From positions 62,001-126,000 of the forward strand of contig NZ_JASCRS010000003.1 of assembly GCF_030010235.1 (NCBI RefSeq): DNA of 64,000 nt, given 5' to 3'. Positions within the stretch are counted from its first letter, which is position 1. Every line of letters starts with the position of its first letter. Source of the DNA: Leucobacter sp. UT-8R-CII-1-4 (lineage in GTDB: Bacteria > Actinomycetota > Actinomycetes > Actinomycetales > Microbacteriaceae). A model generated the notes under the pieces. It worked only from the letters and a program-made list of their open reading frames with translations, was not told the origin of the DNA and did not search any database. A program made the position numbers and the translations under genes. Positions 8,713 through 17,410 of the stretch are shown in pieces.

Positions 8713-9888
8713 ATGAGCACTATGCTTCTCAGCAGATTTGGCCTCCTTCGAATGTCGGGCCGCGACCCTCACGAAGCGCACCGCGTGGCGAGCCCCCTCG
8801 AACTCTTTTTTGACCTGGTTTTTGTGATCGCTGTCTCTCAAGCATCACAACAATTGCACCACGGCATCGTTGCGGGGCACGCAATGACGACGACGCTGAG
8901 CTACGCCATGATCTTTTTTGCTATCTGGTGGGCTTGGATGAATTTCACCTGGTTTGCCTCGGCCTTTGACACGGATGATTGGCTCTACCGGGTCACCACG
9001 ATTGTGCAGATGGGCGGCGTACTCGTTGTGGCTGCCGGCGTGCACGATGCCATGGCGAACGGTGATTGGGCAACCGTCACGTGGGGCTACGTGATTATGC
9101 GCCTCGCTATGGTGACGCAGTGGTTGCGGGTGGCGGTTTCAGATCCTGAGCTTCGTGCGGTCGCACTGCGTTACGCGTTCGGTATCACTTTTGTGCAGGG
9201 CATTTGGTTAGCCCGCATCTCCTTTTCTGCAGATATTCAGTTCTGGAGTTTTTGGCCAGCAATGGTCCTGGAACTTTTGGTGCCAGTCTTTGCTGAGCGC
9301 GCACGAAACACACCGTGGCATCCGCACCACATTGCCGAGCGATACAGCCTATTTGTGCTCATTCTGCTTGGCGAAAGCCTTCTCGCCTCGGCCAATGCAA
9401 TTATTGACGCTTTGAACTCGGGTGATCATGTCGAAGGAATTCTTCGACTCGCAATCTCGGGCTTGGTACTCGCCGCCGGTGTCTGGTGGTTGTACTTTTC
9501 GCACGAGTACGGTGATCGTTTGAATAGCGCAAGTTCGGGTTTCGGATTTGGCTATGCACACTATCTGCTTTTTGCCTCGGTCGGTGCGATTTCGGCAGGC
9601 ATCGAGGTCGAGCTTGATCTGCTCACGGGCGCGGCCGATCATCTTTCGGCGCGGTCTGCTTCACTCGCCTTTGCTGTGCCGGTTGCCGTGTTCATGTTTG
9701 TGGTTTGGCTGATCCTGCTGCGCATTCGTCTCTCGCCGGCAGCCTCGATTGTGTGCCTTGTCGCGACCGGCGCGGTCATTGTCTGCGCAATGCTGCCCAT
9801 TGTGACGGTGCTTGGCGCCGCAATCTGTGTCGCGATCGCGGTGGCCAGTACCGAGGTGCATCGTGTTCGGCACCGCAATATTGTGTAG
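8713..9888 (+). CDS. low-temperature-requirement protein A (LtrA) family membrane protein
   Basis: A 391-residue integral membrane protein with about 11 hydrophobic segments. The family signature is clear near the N-terminus (VASPLELFFDLVFVIAVSQ) and again at HHIAERYSLFVLILLGESLL. The family is named after a Listeria gene needed for growth in the cold; its molecular function is unknown. The ATG has a GGGAGG ribosome site about 10 nt upstream. It converges on the following acetyltransferase gene with only 7 bp between the stops. Confidence 0.88.
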   Translation: MSTMLLSRFGLLRMSGRDPHEAHRVASPLELFFDLVFVIAVSQASQQLHHGIVAGHAMTTTLSYAMIFFAIWWAWMNFTWFASAFDTDDWLYRVTTIVQMGGVLVVAAGVHDAMANGDWATVTWGYVIMRLAMVTQWLRVAVSDPELRAVALRYAFGITFVQGIWLARISFSADIQFWSFWPAMVLELLVPVFAERARNTPWHPHHIAERYSLFVLILLGESLLASANAIIDALNSGDHVEGILRLAISGLVLAAGVWWLYFSHEYGDRLNSASSGFGFGYAHYLLFASVGAISAGIEVELDLLTGAADHLSARSASLAFAVPVAVFMFVVWLILLRIRLSPAASIVCLVATGAVIVCAMLPIVTVLGAAICVAIAVASTEVHRVRHRNIV

Positions 9889-9895
9889 TTCGCCG

Positions 9896-10357
9896 CTATT
9901 TTGCGGGGGCCGCATCGTAGGTCACCCAGCGGGTGCGCGTGGCAACTTGTGAGTACAGCAATTGCGCCTGGTGGTTGTCTTCGGCGGTGATCCAACGCAC
10001 CACTGAGCAGCCCTGTTCTTGCGCGATTTCTGAGAGCCGATGCAACACGGATCGTGCGACTCCTTTGCCTCGCGCTGCTGGATCGGTGAAGAGGTCGTCG
10101 AGCCAGATTCCGACGCTTCCGGTTGAGGGGCGCGCAAACTGTCGGTAGTGTCCGATCGCAAGTAGTTGATCTTCTGCTTCGGCGACAAGTCCGTGGCTTT
10201 CATGCGCTGGGTCCATCAGCCACGACCAAACACGATCAACAATCTCATTTGATGGTTCGAGTTTGTAGAACTCACGGTATGCAGTGAAGAGTTCGCGCCA
10301 GCGTGGCTCGTCTGCCGCTTCGAGGGGCCTGACGTGAAGAGGTTCCGCGAGAGTCAT
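9896..10357 (-). CDS. GNAT-family N-acetyltransferase
   Basis: A 153-residue acetyl-CoA-dependent acetyltransferase. The acetyl-CoA-binding segment is LDDLFTDPAARGKGVARSVL at about residues 83-102, followed by VVRWITAEDNHQAQLLY. The start is ATG 10357 because AAAAGGA lies 9 nt upstream; an in-frame start at 10414 lacks a ribosome site. The acceptor substrate is unknown. It has its own upstream region and is not tightly linked to the epimerase-like gene. Confidence 0.82.
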   Translation of the reverse strand: MTLAEPLHVRPLEAADEPRWRELFTAYREFYKLEPSNEIVDRVWSWLMDPAHESHGLVAEAEDQLLAIGHYRQFARPSTGSVGIWLDDLFTDPAARGKGVARSVLHRLSEIAQEQGCSVVRWITAEDNHQAQLLYSQVATRTRWVTYDAAPAK

Positions 10358-10481
10358 TCTTTGTGTCCTTTTAACGAGAGCGTGGGATCGCCGACCAATT
10401 CTGGTGCCGCGCAATTCGACAACAATAAAAGGCAGGCGGTCCTAGCTACAAGTCCAAATGACAGGGTTCTGAGCAGACCAG

Positions 10482-11486
10482 TTAGTGACTTCTTCCCGCA
10501 TAGAGTGACAGCAGTTCTTGCTCTTCTGCCGCGCTCAAGCCGGCACCGTTCACCGTATCGATCCGTGCGTCGTGTGCCCATGAGAGGGTGTCGCGCATAG
10601 TCTCGGCAACGGGGCGCAAAGAAAGCCCTGCCTGTTTCGCACGGGCGTTTGCCACAGCTCCGAGTCCGGCAATGGTGGGGTCGGCGATCCACAGTGGCAA
10701 TGAGCGAGGGCCGACCCACTGTGCCACTCCCTGTTCGACGAGCCAATCACTTGGAATGGGTGTCACCTGGCCGCGATATTCGTTCACAGTTCGCGCAGTC
10801 GCCAGGTATTCCTTAAGTGGCAATGTATCGCCACTCGCGTTGAATGCGCCGACAGTGCCGTCTTCAAGCAGTGTGATGATCCAGCGCGCCAGATCTCGAA
10901 CATCAATTACTGAGACTGGTTGTCTCGGCACATCGGGTGTCAGTACCTGGTCTGGTTCTGTGCGGGGTTCAGCGAAGCGCAGTGGCCAGTAGCTGGTTCG
11001 ACCGGTTGGATCCCCCGGTCCTCCGATCAGTCCTGGCCGAAGAATAATGGCACGCTCTGGCCCGAATTCCATTTGCACGGCTTGCTCGCAGGCTGCTTTT
11101 GCAGAGCCGTATTGATCGATTGTTGCCATCTCGTCGGCAGGCAGCGGAAGGTGCAATTCTGCACTTTCGTTGACGCCCGCGATGGCAAGTGACTTATAAA
11201 CACTTGCCGAGGAAACGTAGAGATATCGGTCGGTGCACTCGGCAAGATCTCGCACCGATCGGCGCACCTGACCTGGCGAGGTGGCGACGTCAATCACAGC
11301 GTCCCACTGGGTGCCCTTTGCGCCGTTGCAGGCTTCGAGTTCATTGCGATCGGCACGAATGATGTCTGCGCCTTCTGGCACATTTGCGCCTCGTGCGAGG
11401 CAGGTAACTTCATGCCCCGCGGCGAGCGCTGCGGTCGCGACGTTGCCACCGAGCCAGGCCGTTCCGCCCAAAATGAGGATCTTCAT
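10482..11486 (-). CDS. NAD-dependent epimerase/dehydratase (extended SDR family)
   Basis: A 334-residue Rossmann protein. The N-terminal nucleotide loop is ILILGGTAWLGGNVA. YVSSASVYK and YGSAKAACE give the Ser and YxxxK active-site residues. The ATG at 11486 has no ribosome site but follows CATACT by exactly 6 nt, so a leaderless message is likely. Members act on nucleotide sugars or other alcohol/ketone substrates; the substrate here is unknown. The gene stands alone between an acetyltransferase and a TetR regulator. Confidence 0.8.
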   Translation of the reverse strand: MKILILGGTAWLGGNVATAALAAGHEVTCLARGANVPEGADIIRADRNELEACNGAKGTQWDAVIDVATSPGQVRRSVRDLAECTDRYLYVSSASVYKSLAIAGVNESAELHLPLPADEMATIDQYGSAKAACEQAVQMEFGPERAIILRPGLIGGPGDPTGRTSYWPLRFAEPRTEPDQVLTPDVPRQPVSVIDVRDLARWIITLLEDGTVGAFNASGDTLPLKEYLATARTVNEYRGQVTPIPSDWLVEQGVAQWVGPRSLPLWIADPTIAGLGAVANARAKQAGLSLRPVAETMRDTLSWAHDARIDTVNGAGLSAAEEQELLSLYAGRSH

Positions 11487-11567
11487 GTGGCAAGTATGCC
11501 TACGCATGTCACTGATTTGTAAGCGCGGTTCTCGCTTAGCGAAACCACTCTTTTGCCGTGTTAGCGC

Positions 11568-12128
11568 TTAGTGTTGGGCCGCATCGATAAGCGTTTCAAG
11601 GTGCTTGCTGAGCCGCCGTAGCGCGTCTTCTCCGCCGTTTGATCCGAGAGCCGAGGCGCATGCCGCGCCGTCTGCTGCGGCCATTGCAACTTCATACACG
11701 CTGGGCGGCAAACCATCGTTTGCGAGTGCTTCGTCCCACCAGACGGCATCTTCGTGTGCGAGTTCTTCAATGTTGGGCAGGGTGCTCAGCATGGCGATCA
11801 GCACCAGGTCTTGACGTGCGAGCACATCTTCCGGGTCGGGGAAGAGGCGTGCCGAGACGTAAGCTCGTGTGAACGAACCGGTCGCAGTGTTGCCCGCTGC
11901 ACGCTCGACAACGGCTGCACGAAACCCCTCGAGCAGGTTTTCGGCCAATGCTCGCAATAGATCATTTTTTGAAGCGAAGTGGTACTTCAGGCCGCCTTTT
12001 GAGACGCCTGCGCGCTGTGCAATCTGGTCTATTGACGCTTGCACTCCTGTCTCGCGAATCTCTTGCGCTGCGGCTTCAAGGATTGCTCGACGCGTGTCTT
12101 CCGCGCTTCTGCCAAGCTTTCGACCCAT
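11568..12128 (-). CDS. TetR-family repressor divergent from a DHA2 efflux pump
   Basis: A 186-residue regulator. Residues 9-55 form the TetR DNA-binding domain (TRRAILEAAAQEI, then IDQIAQRAGVSKGGLKYHFASKNDLL). The helical ligand-binding domain follows. The ATG has a GAGG ribosome site. It is divergent from the MFS gene, with a perfect 16-bp palindrome in the 82-bp gap. By analogy with LfrR/LfrA and SmvR/SmvA pairs, it likely represses the pump until a cationic drug or dye binds. The ligand is inferred. Confidence 0.87.
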   Translation of the reverse strand: MGRKLGRSAEDTRRAILEAAAQEIRETGVQASIDQIAQRAGVSKGGLKYHFASKNDLLRALAENLLEGFRAAVVERAAGNTATGSFTRAYVSARLFPDPEDVLARQDLVLIAMLSTLPNIEELAHEDAVWWDEALANDGLPPSVYEVAMAAADGAACASALGSNGGEDALRRLSKHLETLIDAAQH

Positions 12129-12174
12129 TGTTCAACCTCTTTTCGGTCTCTGAGTCATTCTAGAGAACACTCAC

Positions 12175-12203
12175 TTGAAACTATACCGCCCGGGCGGTAC
12201 AGT
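12175..12203 (+). promoter_or_regulatory. efflux-pump promoter with embedded TetR operator
   Basis: TTGAAA (12175-12180) and TACAGT (12198-12203) are 17 bp apart. The spacer and the first -10 bases contain TACCGCCCGGGCGGTA (12184-12199), a perfect 16-bp palindrome. Transcription should begin 7 nt downstream, at the GTG start codon at 12211. Binding of the divergent TetR protein here would directly block polymerase. The promoter also overlaps any longer reading of the pump ORF, which supports the GTG start. Confidence 0.72.
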
Positions 12204-12210
12204 AACTCAA

Positions 12211-13722
12211 GTGAAAAACCTAACCCAAACCCCCAAGCGACCAGCAAGTCGCTGGTTTGCAGTATCGATCCTCGTACTTGCTGCGGCAGTGCTGTCGATC
12301 GACGCAACTGTGTTGTATCTGGCAGTGCCAGCTCTCACCGCAGATTTGCGCCCATCGGCCGACCAGGTGCTGTGGATCGGAGACGTCTACCCCCTCGCGC
12401 TAGCGGGCCTACTCATTCCATTCGGCAATCTCGCTGATCGCATCGGCCGCCGCCGACTCCTGCTTATCGGAGCCGTCGGCTTCGGGGCCGCGTCAGCACT
12501 TGCAGCATTTGCGCCGAACGCCGAGCTTCTCATCTTTGCCCGGGTCGCACTCGGCGTCACCGGCGCAATGATCATGCCCTCGACGCTGTCGATCATTCGC
12601 GACATGTTTGACGATGCCAAAGAACGCACCAAAGCGGTCGCCATATGGACGGCCGGCACCAGCGGTTCAGCGGCACTCGGCCCAATCATTGGCGGAGCTC
12701 TCCTCGAACAGTTCTGGTGGGGCGCAGTTTTTCTGATCAATGTGCCGATCATGCTGTTCGTGATTATCGCCGGACTTATTGTGCTGCCCGAATCCCGAAA
12801 CCCAAATCCTGGCCGCTTCGATGTGCTCTCTGCGCTGCTCTCATTCGCAACACTGGTTCCATTTATTTGGGCGGTAAAACGAATGCTGGGTGAGGGCTTT
12901 GACCTCGCAGGGGTCTTCGGAATTATCGGTGCCGCTTTGGCTGCTTGGTGGTTTATCCACAGGCAACGCCGCGCAAGCGAAGCAATGATCGACGTGGAGC
13001 TGTTTAAGTCAGCGGCCTTCTCCGGCACAGTACTCGCGAATTTTGTTGCAGCATTTGCTCTCGCAGGGCTGCTGTTCTTCTTCTCGCAGTATCTTCAATT
13101 AGTGCGCGGCATGACTCCGATCATCGCCGGCGCGGCAGAAGTACCGGCTACTCTCGGCGGCATTCTTGGTATCGCGTTTGTCGGCTGGTTGCTCGCCCGA
13201 CTCGGTGTTGGCCGTGCGGTTGCAATAGCGCTCGTTGTGATTGCAATCGGGCTGTCGCTCGTTGCGCTGGCTGAGCAATCACCGCATTACGTCTGGCTCG
13301 CTTTGGCACTCGCAGTACTTGGTTTCGGTGTTGGCATTACTCAGACCGTCACAACCGATGCCGTGGTAACAATGGCTCCCAAAGAGCGCGCTGGATCAGC
13401 CGCAGCAATTTCGGAGACTTCGCTTGAGCTTGGCACCGCCTTCGGCATCGCCGTTCTCGGCTCAGTGGTTGGCGCGTGGTACCGGGTTGGCGCCCCAGTC
13501 CCGAGCGGACTCAACGCGAGTGACGCCGCTGCAGTACAAGGTTCGCTTGCCCAAGCATTGAGCATCCTGCCCGCGGGCAGCCCTGATGCTGATGCCGCAC
13601 AACTTGCATTCACGCATGCTATGCAGCTCACTTCGCTCACGGCTGCCGCTGTTGTATTCGCAGTTGCGGTGCTGGTGTGGCGAGTTGTTCCGTCACGCTC
13701 AACCGAAATCGCCACACCCTAA
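12211..13722 (+). CDS. DHA2-type MFS drug-efflux transporter (LfrA/SmvA/QacA-like)
   Basis: A 503-residue proton-coupled exporter with about 14 membrane segments. Family motifs include DATVLYLAVPALTADL in TM1, GNLADRIGRRRLLLIG (motif A) and ARVALGVTGAMIMPSTLSII. Close relatives export quaternary ammonium compounds, dyes and fluoroquinolones; the substrate range here is inferred. The GTG start at 12211 lies 7 nt after the -10, consistent with a leaderless message. An in-frame TTG at 12175 would place the operator inside the gene and is rejected. It is controlled by the divergent TetR gene. Confidence 0.87.
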   Translation: MKNLTQTPKRPASRWFAVSILVLAAAVLSIDATVLYLAVPALTADLRPSADQVLWIGDVYPLALAGLLIPFGNLADRIGRRRLLLIGAVGFGAASALAAFAPNAELLIFARVALGVTGAMIMPSTLSIIRDMFDDAKERTKAVAIWTAGTSGSAALGPIIGGALLEQFWWGAVFLINVPIMLFVIIAGLIVLPESRNPNPGRFDVLSALLSFATLVPFIWAVKRMLGEGFDLAGVFGIIGAALAAWWFIHRQRRASEAMIDVELFKSAAFSGTVLANFVAAFALAGLLFFFSQYLQLVRGMTPIIAGAAEVPATLGGILGIAFVGWLLARLGVGRAVAIALVVIAIGLSLVALAEQSPHYVWLALALAVLGFGVGITQTVTTDAVVTMAPKERAGSAAAISETSLELGTAFGIAVLGSVVGAWYRVGAPVPSGLNASDAAAVQGSLAQALSILPAGSPDADAAQLAFTHAMQLTSLTAAAVVFAVAVLVWRVVPSRSTEIATP

Positions 13723-13744
13723 ATAGGGCAGTACATCGGCTTGC

Positions 13745-14659
13745 TTAGCGCTTCGTCGATGCAATCGAGACGAGGGTGCGCGCGGCGCCTCGCAGGTCCC
13801 GCGCGCTTCCTCGCCAAATTGCGGTGAAGGGGCGCAGCAACGGTGGATCGATCGAAACGCCAACGATGCGCTGCAATTTGATGTCGTCTGTGAGCGTCAG
13901 TTCGCTCAGTACCGCCGGGGCAACTCCCTCCGCGACTGCTGAGCGAACGGCGGCCTCCGTTGCCAGGGTGAACGCAGCCTCAACGGGCGCATAATTTCCG
14001 GCCAGCGAAACAGCCTGATCAAAGGCCTCCCGGGTACCGCTGCCTGCTTCGCGCATAACCAGAGCCGTCGCTGCGAGATCGCTTAATGCCACCCGCTGCA
14101 GCGCAGCCCAGGCGTGATCTGGCGCTACTGCCACCAGCATTTGGTCACTCGCCACCTGTGCACTACCGAGGTCTTTTGGCACATGCGGAGTCTCAACAAA
14201 GCCGAGGTCAATGCTGCCTGCTCGCAGCATCGCAATGACCTCGCTGCTGTTTCCAGTGTGCAACTCGACCTCGGGGCTTTGTGCCCGCTCAGTGAGGCCC
14301 GCTGAGCGAAGCTGCAAGATCCAACGCGGTAAAAGATGGCCTGCGATGGTCTGGCTCGCTCCCACCTTAAGTTCGCTGGCATGCGAAACGCCGCGAAGGC
14401 TCTGCACCCCCGATGAGAATCGTTCTGCGGCATCAAGCACTTCGATTGCCCAAGCGAGCACCGCTTCACCAACGCCGGTTGGGGTGATTCCACGCGGCGA
14501 GCGCTGCACGAGTTCAATTTCAAGACGTCGTTCGAGGCTTCGCAAGCGCATTGATGCGGTTTGTTGCGAGATTTCGAGCGCCCGAGCCGCTGCTGAAACG
14601 CTGCCAAGTCGCACCGACATCACGAATGATTCGAGTTCACTAATCGGTGGAGCGTTCAC
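13745..14659 (-). CDS. LysR-family transcriptional regulator
   Basis: A 304-residue regulator with an N-terminal winged helix (ELESFVMSVRLGSVSAAARALEISQQTASMRLRSLERRL, residues 8-46) and a periplasmic-binding-like effector domain. It is divergent from a YeiH-family membrane protein with 82 bp between starts, the same pairing as yeiE/yeiH in other bacteria, and probably activates that gene. The GTG start follows TAGTTT by 6 nt, so it may be leaderless. That -10 overlaps a CTACAA-N7-TTGTAG palindrome, which suggests autorepression. Confidence 0.88.
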   Translation of the reverse strand: MNAPPISELESFVMSVRLGSVSAAARALEISQQTASMRLRSLERRLEIELVQRSPRGITPTGVGEAVLAWAIEVLDAAERFSSGVQSLRGVSHASELKVGASQTIAGHLLPRWILQLRSAGLTERAQSPEVELHTGNSSEVIAMLRAGSIDLGFVETPHVPKDLGSAQVASDQMLVAVAPDHAWAALQRVALSDLAATALVMREAGSGTREAFDQAVSLAGNYAPVEAAFTLATEAAVRSAVAEGVAPAVLSELTLTDDIKLQRIVGVSIDPPLLRPFTAIWRGSARDLRGAARTLVSIASTKR

Positions 14660-14665
14660 CAGACC

Positions 14666-14687
14666 AAACTACAAGAAAAGGTTGTAG
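14666..14687. promoter_or_regulatory. LysR-type operator overlapping the regulator's -10
   Basis: CTACAA (14669-14674) and TTGTAG (14682-14687) form an inverted repeat with a 7-bp spacer and include the T-N11-A pattern bound by LysR proteins. The minus-strand -10 TAGTTT (14671-14666) overlaps the left arm. It lies between the divergent LysR and YeiH-family genes. Confidence 0.5.
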
Positions 14688-14741
14688 CCCTACTGTATTT
14701 TTGGCCTTCCGCTCTTGGCAGCACGCCGCTGAGATGGAACC

Positions 14742-15785
14742 ATGCAACTCTCACCGGTCAAAACACTGCCGACCCGACTAGCGCTTCGAGGCCGCGAAGT
14801 CTGGCTCGGTGCACTGTATTGCGCGCTCATCGCCGCAGTAGCAACCATTATCGGTGGCTTTGTTCCGCTCGTTGGATCGGCGATCCCCGCTGTCGTACTC
14901 GGTGTGCTGATCTCTCTTGTTCGCACACCTGCGGCAAAACTTCGCCCGGGTATCGCGTATTCCTCAAAATTTGTGTTGCAGTGCGCCGTGGTGTTGCTGG
15001 GTGCACAATTGTCGCTGCGAGCCGTCGTCGAGGTTGGCGCAGAATCGCTACCGGTCATGCTGAGTTCGCTCACGGTGTGCCTGCTGGCTGCCTGGTGGCT
15101 TGGGCGCCTACTCAACATTGATCGCGATGTACGAACGCTGATCGGTGTCGGCACTGGCATCTGCGGAGCCTCTGCGATTGCAGCGATTTCACCAGTGATT
15201 CGGGCAAAGAGTTCTGACATTTCATACGCGATCTCAACTGTGTTCTTGTTCAACATTCTCGCTGTGCTGATATTTCCAGCGGTGGGGCACGCACTCGGCA
15301 TGAGCCCGCACGCTTTCGGCCTCTTCGCGGGAACCGCGGTCAACGACACCAGTTCGGTTGTGGCGGCGGCAAGTGCCTTTAGTACGGCTGCCCTCGGATT
15401 CGCCGTCGTTGTGAAACTTGTACGCACGCTCATGATTATTCCGATTAGCGTTGGGCTCGCGGTGATCGACAACAAGCGTTCAGCCGGAGCTCAAAAATTC
15501 ACCCTGAAGCGAATCTTCGGTCTCGTTCCCTGGTTTCTCATCGGCTTCCTTGTGGTTGCCGCGATCTCGTCAACCGGCATTATTGCTCCGAGGATCACAG
15601 AAGCAGCGACACAGACAAGCGTATTTTTGGTGGCGATGGCCCTCGCAGGTATCGGCCTCTCAACCGATCTGGGGGCGATTCGCTCGGCGGGTCTCAAGCC
15701 GTTGATGCTCGGTGGGATCCTCTCGGTTCTCGTTGCACTCACCACTATTGGCACGATGTTTGCGACCGGGCACCTCGCCCTTTGA
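14742..15785 (+). CDS. YeiH-family (PSE, UPF0324) putative exporter
   Basis: A 347-residue membrane protein with about 10 hydrophobic segments. The conserved core reads GTGICGASAIAAISPVI and later FAGTAVNDTSSVVAA, typical of the family annotated as putative sulfate exporters. Direct transport data for the family are limited, so the substrate is uncertain. The start ATG has a GGA ribosome site. Probably controlled by the divergent LysR gene. It converges on a small membrane-protein gene 5 bp downstream. Confidence 0.82.
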   Translation: MQLSPVKTLPTRLALRGREVWLGALYCALIAAVATIIGGFVPLVGSAIPAVVLGVLISLVRTPAAKLRPGIAYSSKFVLQCAVVLLGAQLSLRAVVEVGAESLPVMLSSLTVCLLAAWWLGRLLNIDRDVRTLIGVGTGICGASAIAAISPVIRAKSSDISYAISTVFLFNILAVLIFPAVGHALGMSPHAFGLFAGTAVNDTSSVVAAASAFSTAALGFAVVVKLVRTLMIIPISVGLAVIDNKRSAGAQKFTLKRIFGLVPWFLIGFLVVAAISSTGIIAPRITEAATQTSVFLVAMALAGIGLSTDLGAIRSAGLKPLMLGGILSVLVALTTIGTMFATGHLAL

Positions 15786-15790
15786 GCCTG

Positions 15791-16021
15791 TTAAGAGCGG
15801 GCGGCTTTACCCTTCACCAGAGCTGCAATCAGGCCAATCAGTGAGATCGCTGTGATCGCTGCCCCTACGGCCATGCCCACAAGAATCCAAGTTGGCGTTG
15901 GCGCTTCAAGCGACCGCTGATCTAGTTCTGCGTAGTTCAGACCCGAAAGAATCACAAAGGTCGCGACGGTAACCGCGCCAAGCACAAGCAAAGCTATAAA
16001 CAAACGTATTGCGCGTGTCAT
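15791..16021 (-). CDS. small two-TM hypothetical membrane protein
   Basis: Seventy-six residues with two hydrophobic segments (about 6-27 and 44-68) joined by an acidic loop (YAELDQRSLEAPTP) and a basic C-terminus (KGKAARS). The family is not recognised. The clean helix-loop-helix pattern and its fit between two stop codons suggest a real gene. Positive residues at both ends suggest that both termini face the cytoplasm. No operon partner is close. Confidence 0.5.
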   Translation of the reverse strand: MTRAIRLFIALLVLGAVTVATFVILSGLNYAELDQRSLEAPTPTWILVGMAVGAAITAISLIGLIAALVKGKAARS

Positions 16022-16101
16022 TGTTTCGCCCTCACTGTGCGGTCGCGGCTCTAGCCAGAACTCTCAAGATAAAACATGGTCAGCTGTCGCGCAATCTACG
16101 C

Positions 16102-16917
16102 CTAGAGACCCTTTTCGTCCTGAATAGCGTTTCCGCCGTCAACCACTAACACCTGACCAGTCACATACGAAGCCCCAGCAGAAGCAAGAAACTCAATAAC
16201 TGCCGCCACCTCGTCTGGAGTACCCGAACGACCCAGCGGAGTAGCGTCACCCATAAGATTTTCGTGCTCAGTCGCCGAGCCGGTTTTGATCCAGCCCGGA
16301 GCTACAGCATTCGCCGTGGTGCCGGTAGCGGCGAGATCGACAGCCAGTGAGCGAGTCAGGCCCACAAGACCGGCCTTCGCTGCGTGATATCCCACGTCTC
16401 CGCGGTAGGCAAGAATCGGCCCCGACACTGATGAGACTGTGACGATCCGACCGTGCTCCGCTGCGGTGATGTGTGGGAGCGCAGCCCGACTGAGCAAATA
16501 TGCGGACGTAAGATTACGCGTCACTGCGTGTTCAAACCCAGCGCGGTCAAGATCTTCAACGCTCGCGGGTTCTTGCGGGTCTGAGATTGAGGTCATGCCC
16601 GCATTGTTCACCAGCACATCAAGTCGCCCAAAACCCTCAAGTGCTGCGTCAACCAGTGCCGCAGCCCCAAGCTCCTCAGTGAGATCAGCTATCACCGGAA
16701 TCGCCCAGGGCAATCTGTCACTGCCAGGGTGCAGTTCTGCGGCAATCTCTTCGAGCTCAGCGGCCCGCTCATAAATACGGGGGCTCGTCGCGCCGACCAC
16801 TACGCGCATACCGCCCCGAACAAACCTGGCCGCCGTAGCGAAGCCGATCCCGTCGGCCGATCCGGCGCCGCTGATCACTGCAACTCGCTCTGCTACTGGC
16901 AACCCTGCATCTCGCAT
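16102..16917 (-). CDS. short-chain dehydrogenase/reductase (FabG-like SDR)
   Basis: A 271-residue NAD(P)-dependent oxidoreductase. It has the cofactor motif SGAGSADGIG, the structural NNAG motif in VLVNNAGMTS, the catalytic Ser in VTVSSVSG and YHAAK, and a C-terminal YVTGQVLVVDGG. The start is ATG 16917: it follows TAGGAT by 7 nt, and AGGATGAAG could also serve as a ribosome site. The frame extends to 17061, but that would run through a terminator. The substrate is unknown. Confidence 0.85.
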   Translation of the reverse strand: MRDAGLPVAERVAVISGAGSADGIGFATAARFVRGGMRVVVGATSPRIYERAAELEEIAAELHPGSDRLPWAIPVIADLTEELGAAALVDAALEGFGRLDVLVNNAGMTSISDPQEPASVEDLDRAGFEHAVTRNLTSAYLLSRAALPHITAAEHGRIVTVSSVSGPILAYRGDVGYHAAKAGLVGLTRSLAVDLAATGTTANAVAPGWIKTGSATEHENLMGDATPLGRSGTPDEVAAVIEFLASAGASYVTGQVLVVDGGNAIQDEKGL

Positions 16918-16970
16918 GTTCTTCATCCTAATTCGCCAAAACAGGCAGCTCACCCAAAGCACAAAACAAA

Positions 16971-17002
16971 AAAGCGACCAGATCCAAAGATCTGGTCGCT
17001 TT
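16971..17002 (-). terminator. terminator after tRNA-Leu
   Basis: A perfect 14-bp stem (16971-16984 with 16989-17002) has a CAAA loop and A/T runs on both sides. It lies between the tRNA-Leu gene and the SDR start, so the SDR needs its own promoter. Confidence 0.8.
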
Positions 17003-17090
17003 TCTTCGTGTAACTCGCTACGTTCGTCAACGAATTTCAATAGCCTCAGAAACGAAAGCAAGCTTTCAGTTCATTCGACTTAATCACTCG

Positions 17091-17174
17091 TGCGCGAGGG
17101 GGGACTTGAACCCCCACGCCCTTGCGGGCACTGGCACCTGAAGCCAGCGCGTCTGCCAATTCCGCCACTCGCGC
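17091..17174 (-). tRNA. tRNA-Leu (anticodon CAG)
   Basis: An 84-nt cloverleaf: acceptor GCGCGAG pairs with CTCGCGC; the anticodon arm is CTGGC-TTCAGGT-GCCAG, giving anticodon CAG; a long variable arm (TGCCCGCAAGGGCG) is typical of class II tRNA-Leu; the T-loop region is GGGGG-TTCAAGT-CCCCC. The discriminator is A and CCA is not encoded. A tRNA-Leu at this end of the fhaA-pknB cluster matches the mycobacterial order. Confidence 0.95.
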
Positions 17175-17410
17175 GAGTTTGCTGTAATGCGCCGAAGCGC
17201 CTCACAACCCGTTCAGCTTAGCAACAACCGTGCTCCAGTACAAAAACGGGGCTGAGCCACGCCGCAAACCGGCAAGATCTCGCCAAACGTGCATCGTTCC
17301 TTAGTACTACCGAATGTCACACCTATGTCTCGAAATTCTCAAAGACCGGCCAGTGTTCGGCACGGGCGCAGGGTTGCCGGGTAGCATGTTCGCGAAGGAG
17401 GGCGAACGCC

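Noticed and set aside
12175..12210. A TTG start at 12175 for the efflux pump
   Set aside because: It would put the -35, operator and -10 inside the coding sequence.
12953..12961. A perfect DnaA box TTATCCACA inside the efflux pump gene
   Set aside because: A single 9-mer in coding sequence with no partner box is expected by chance in a window of this size.
12387..13028. A 213-residue minus-strand frame opposite the DHA2 exporter
   Set aside because: Antisense shadow of a strongly supported transporter gene.
14690..15475. A 261-residue minus-strand frame opposite the YeiH-family gene
   Set aside because: Antisense shadow created by high GC at third positions; no motif and low-complexity Thr/Ser/Ala content.
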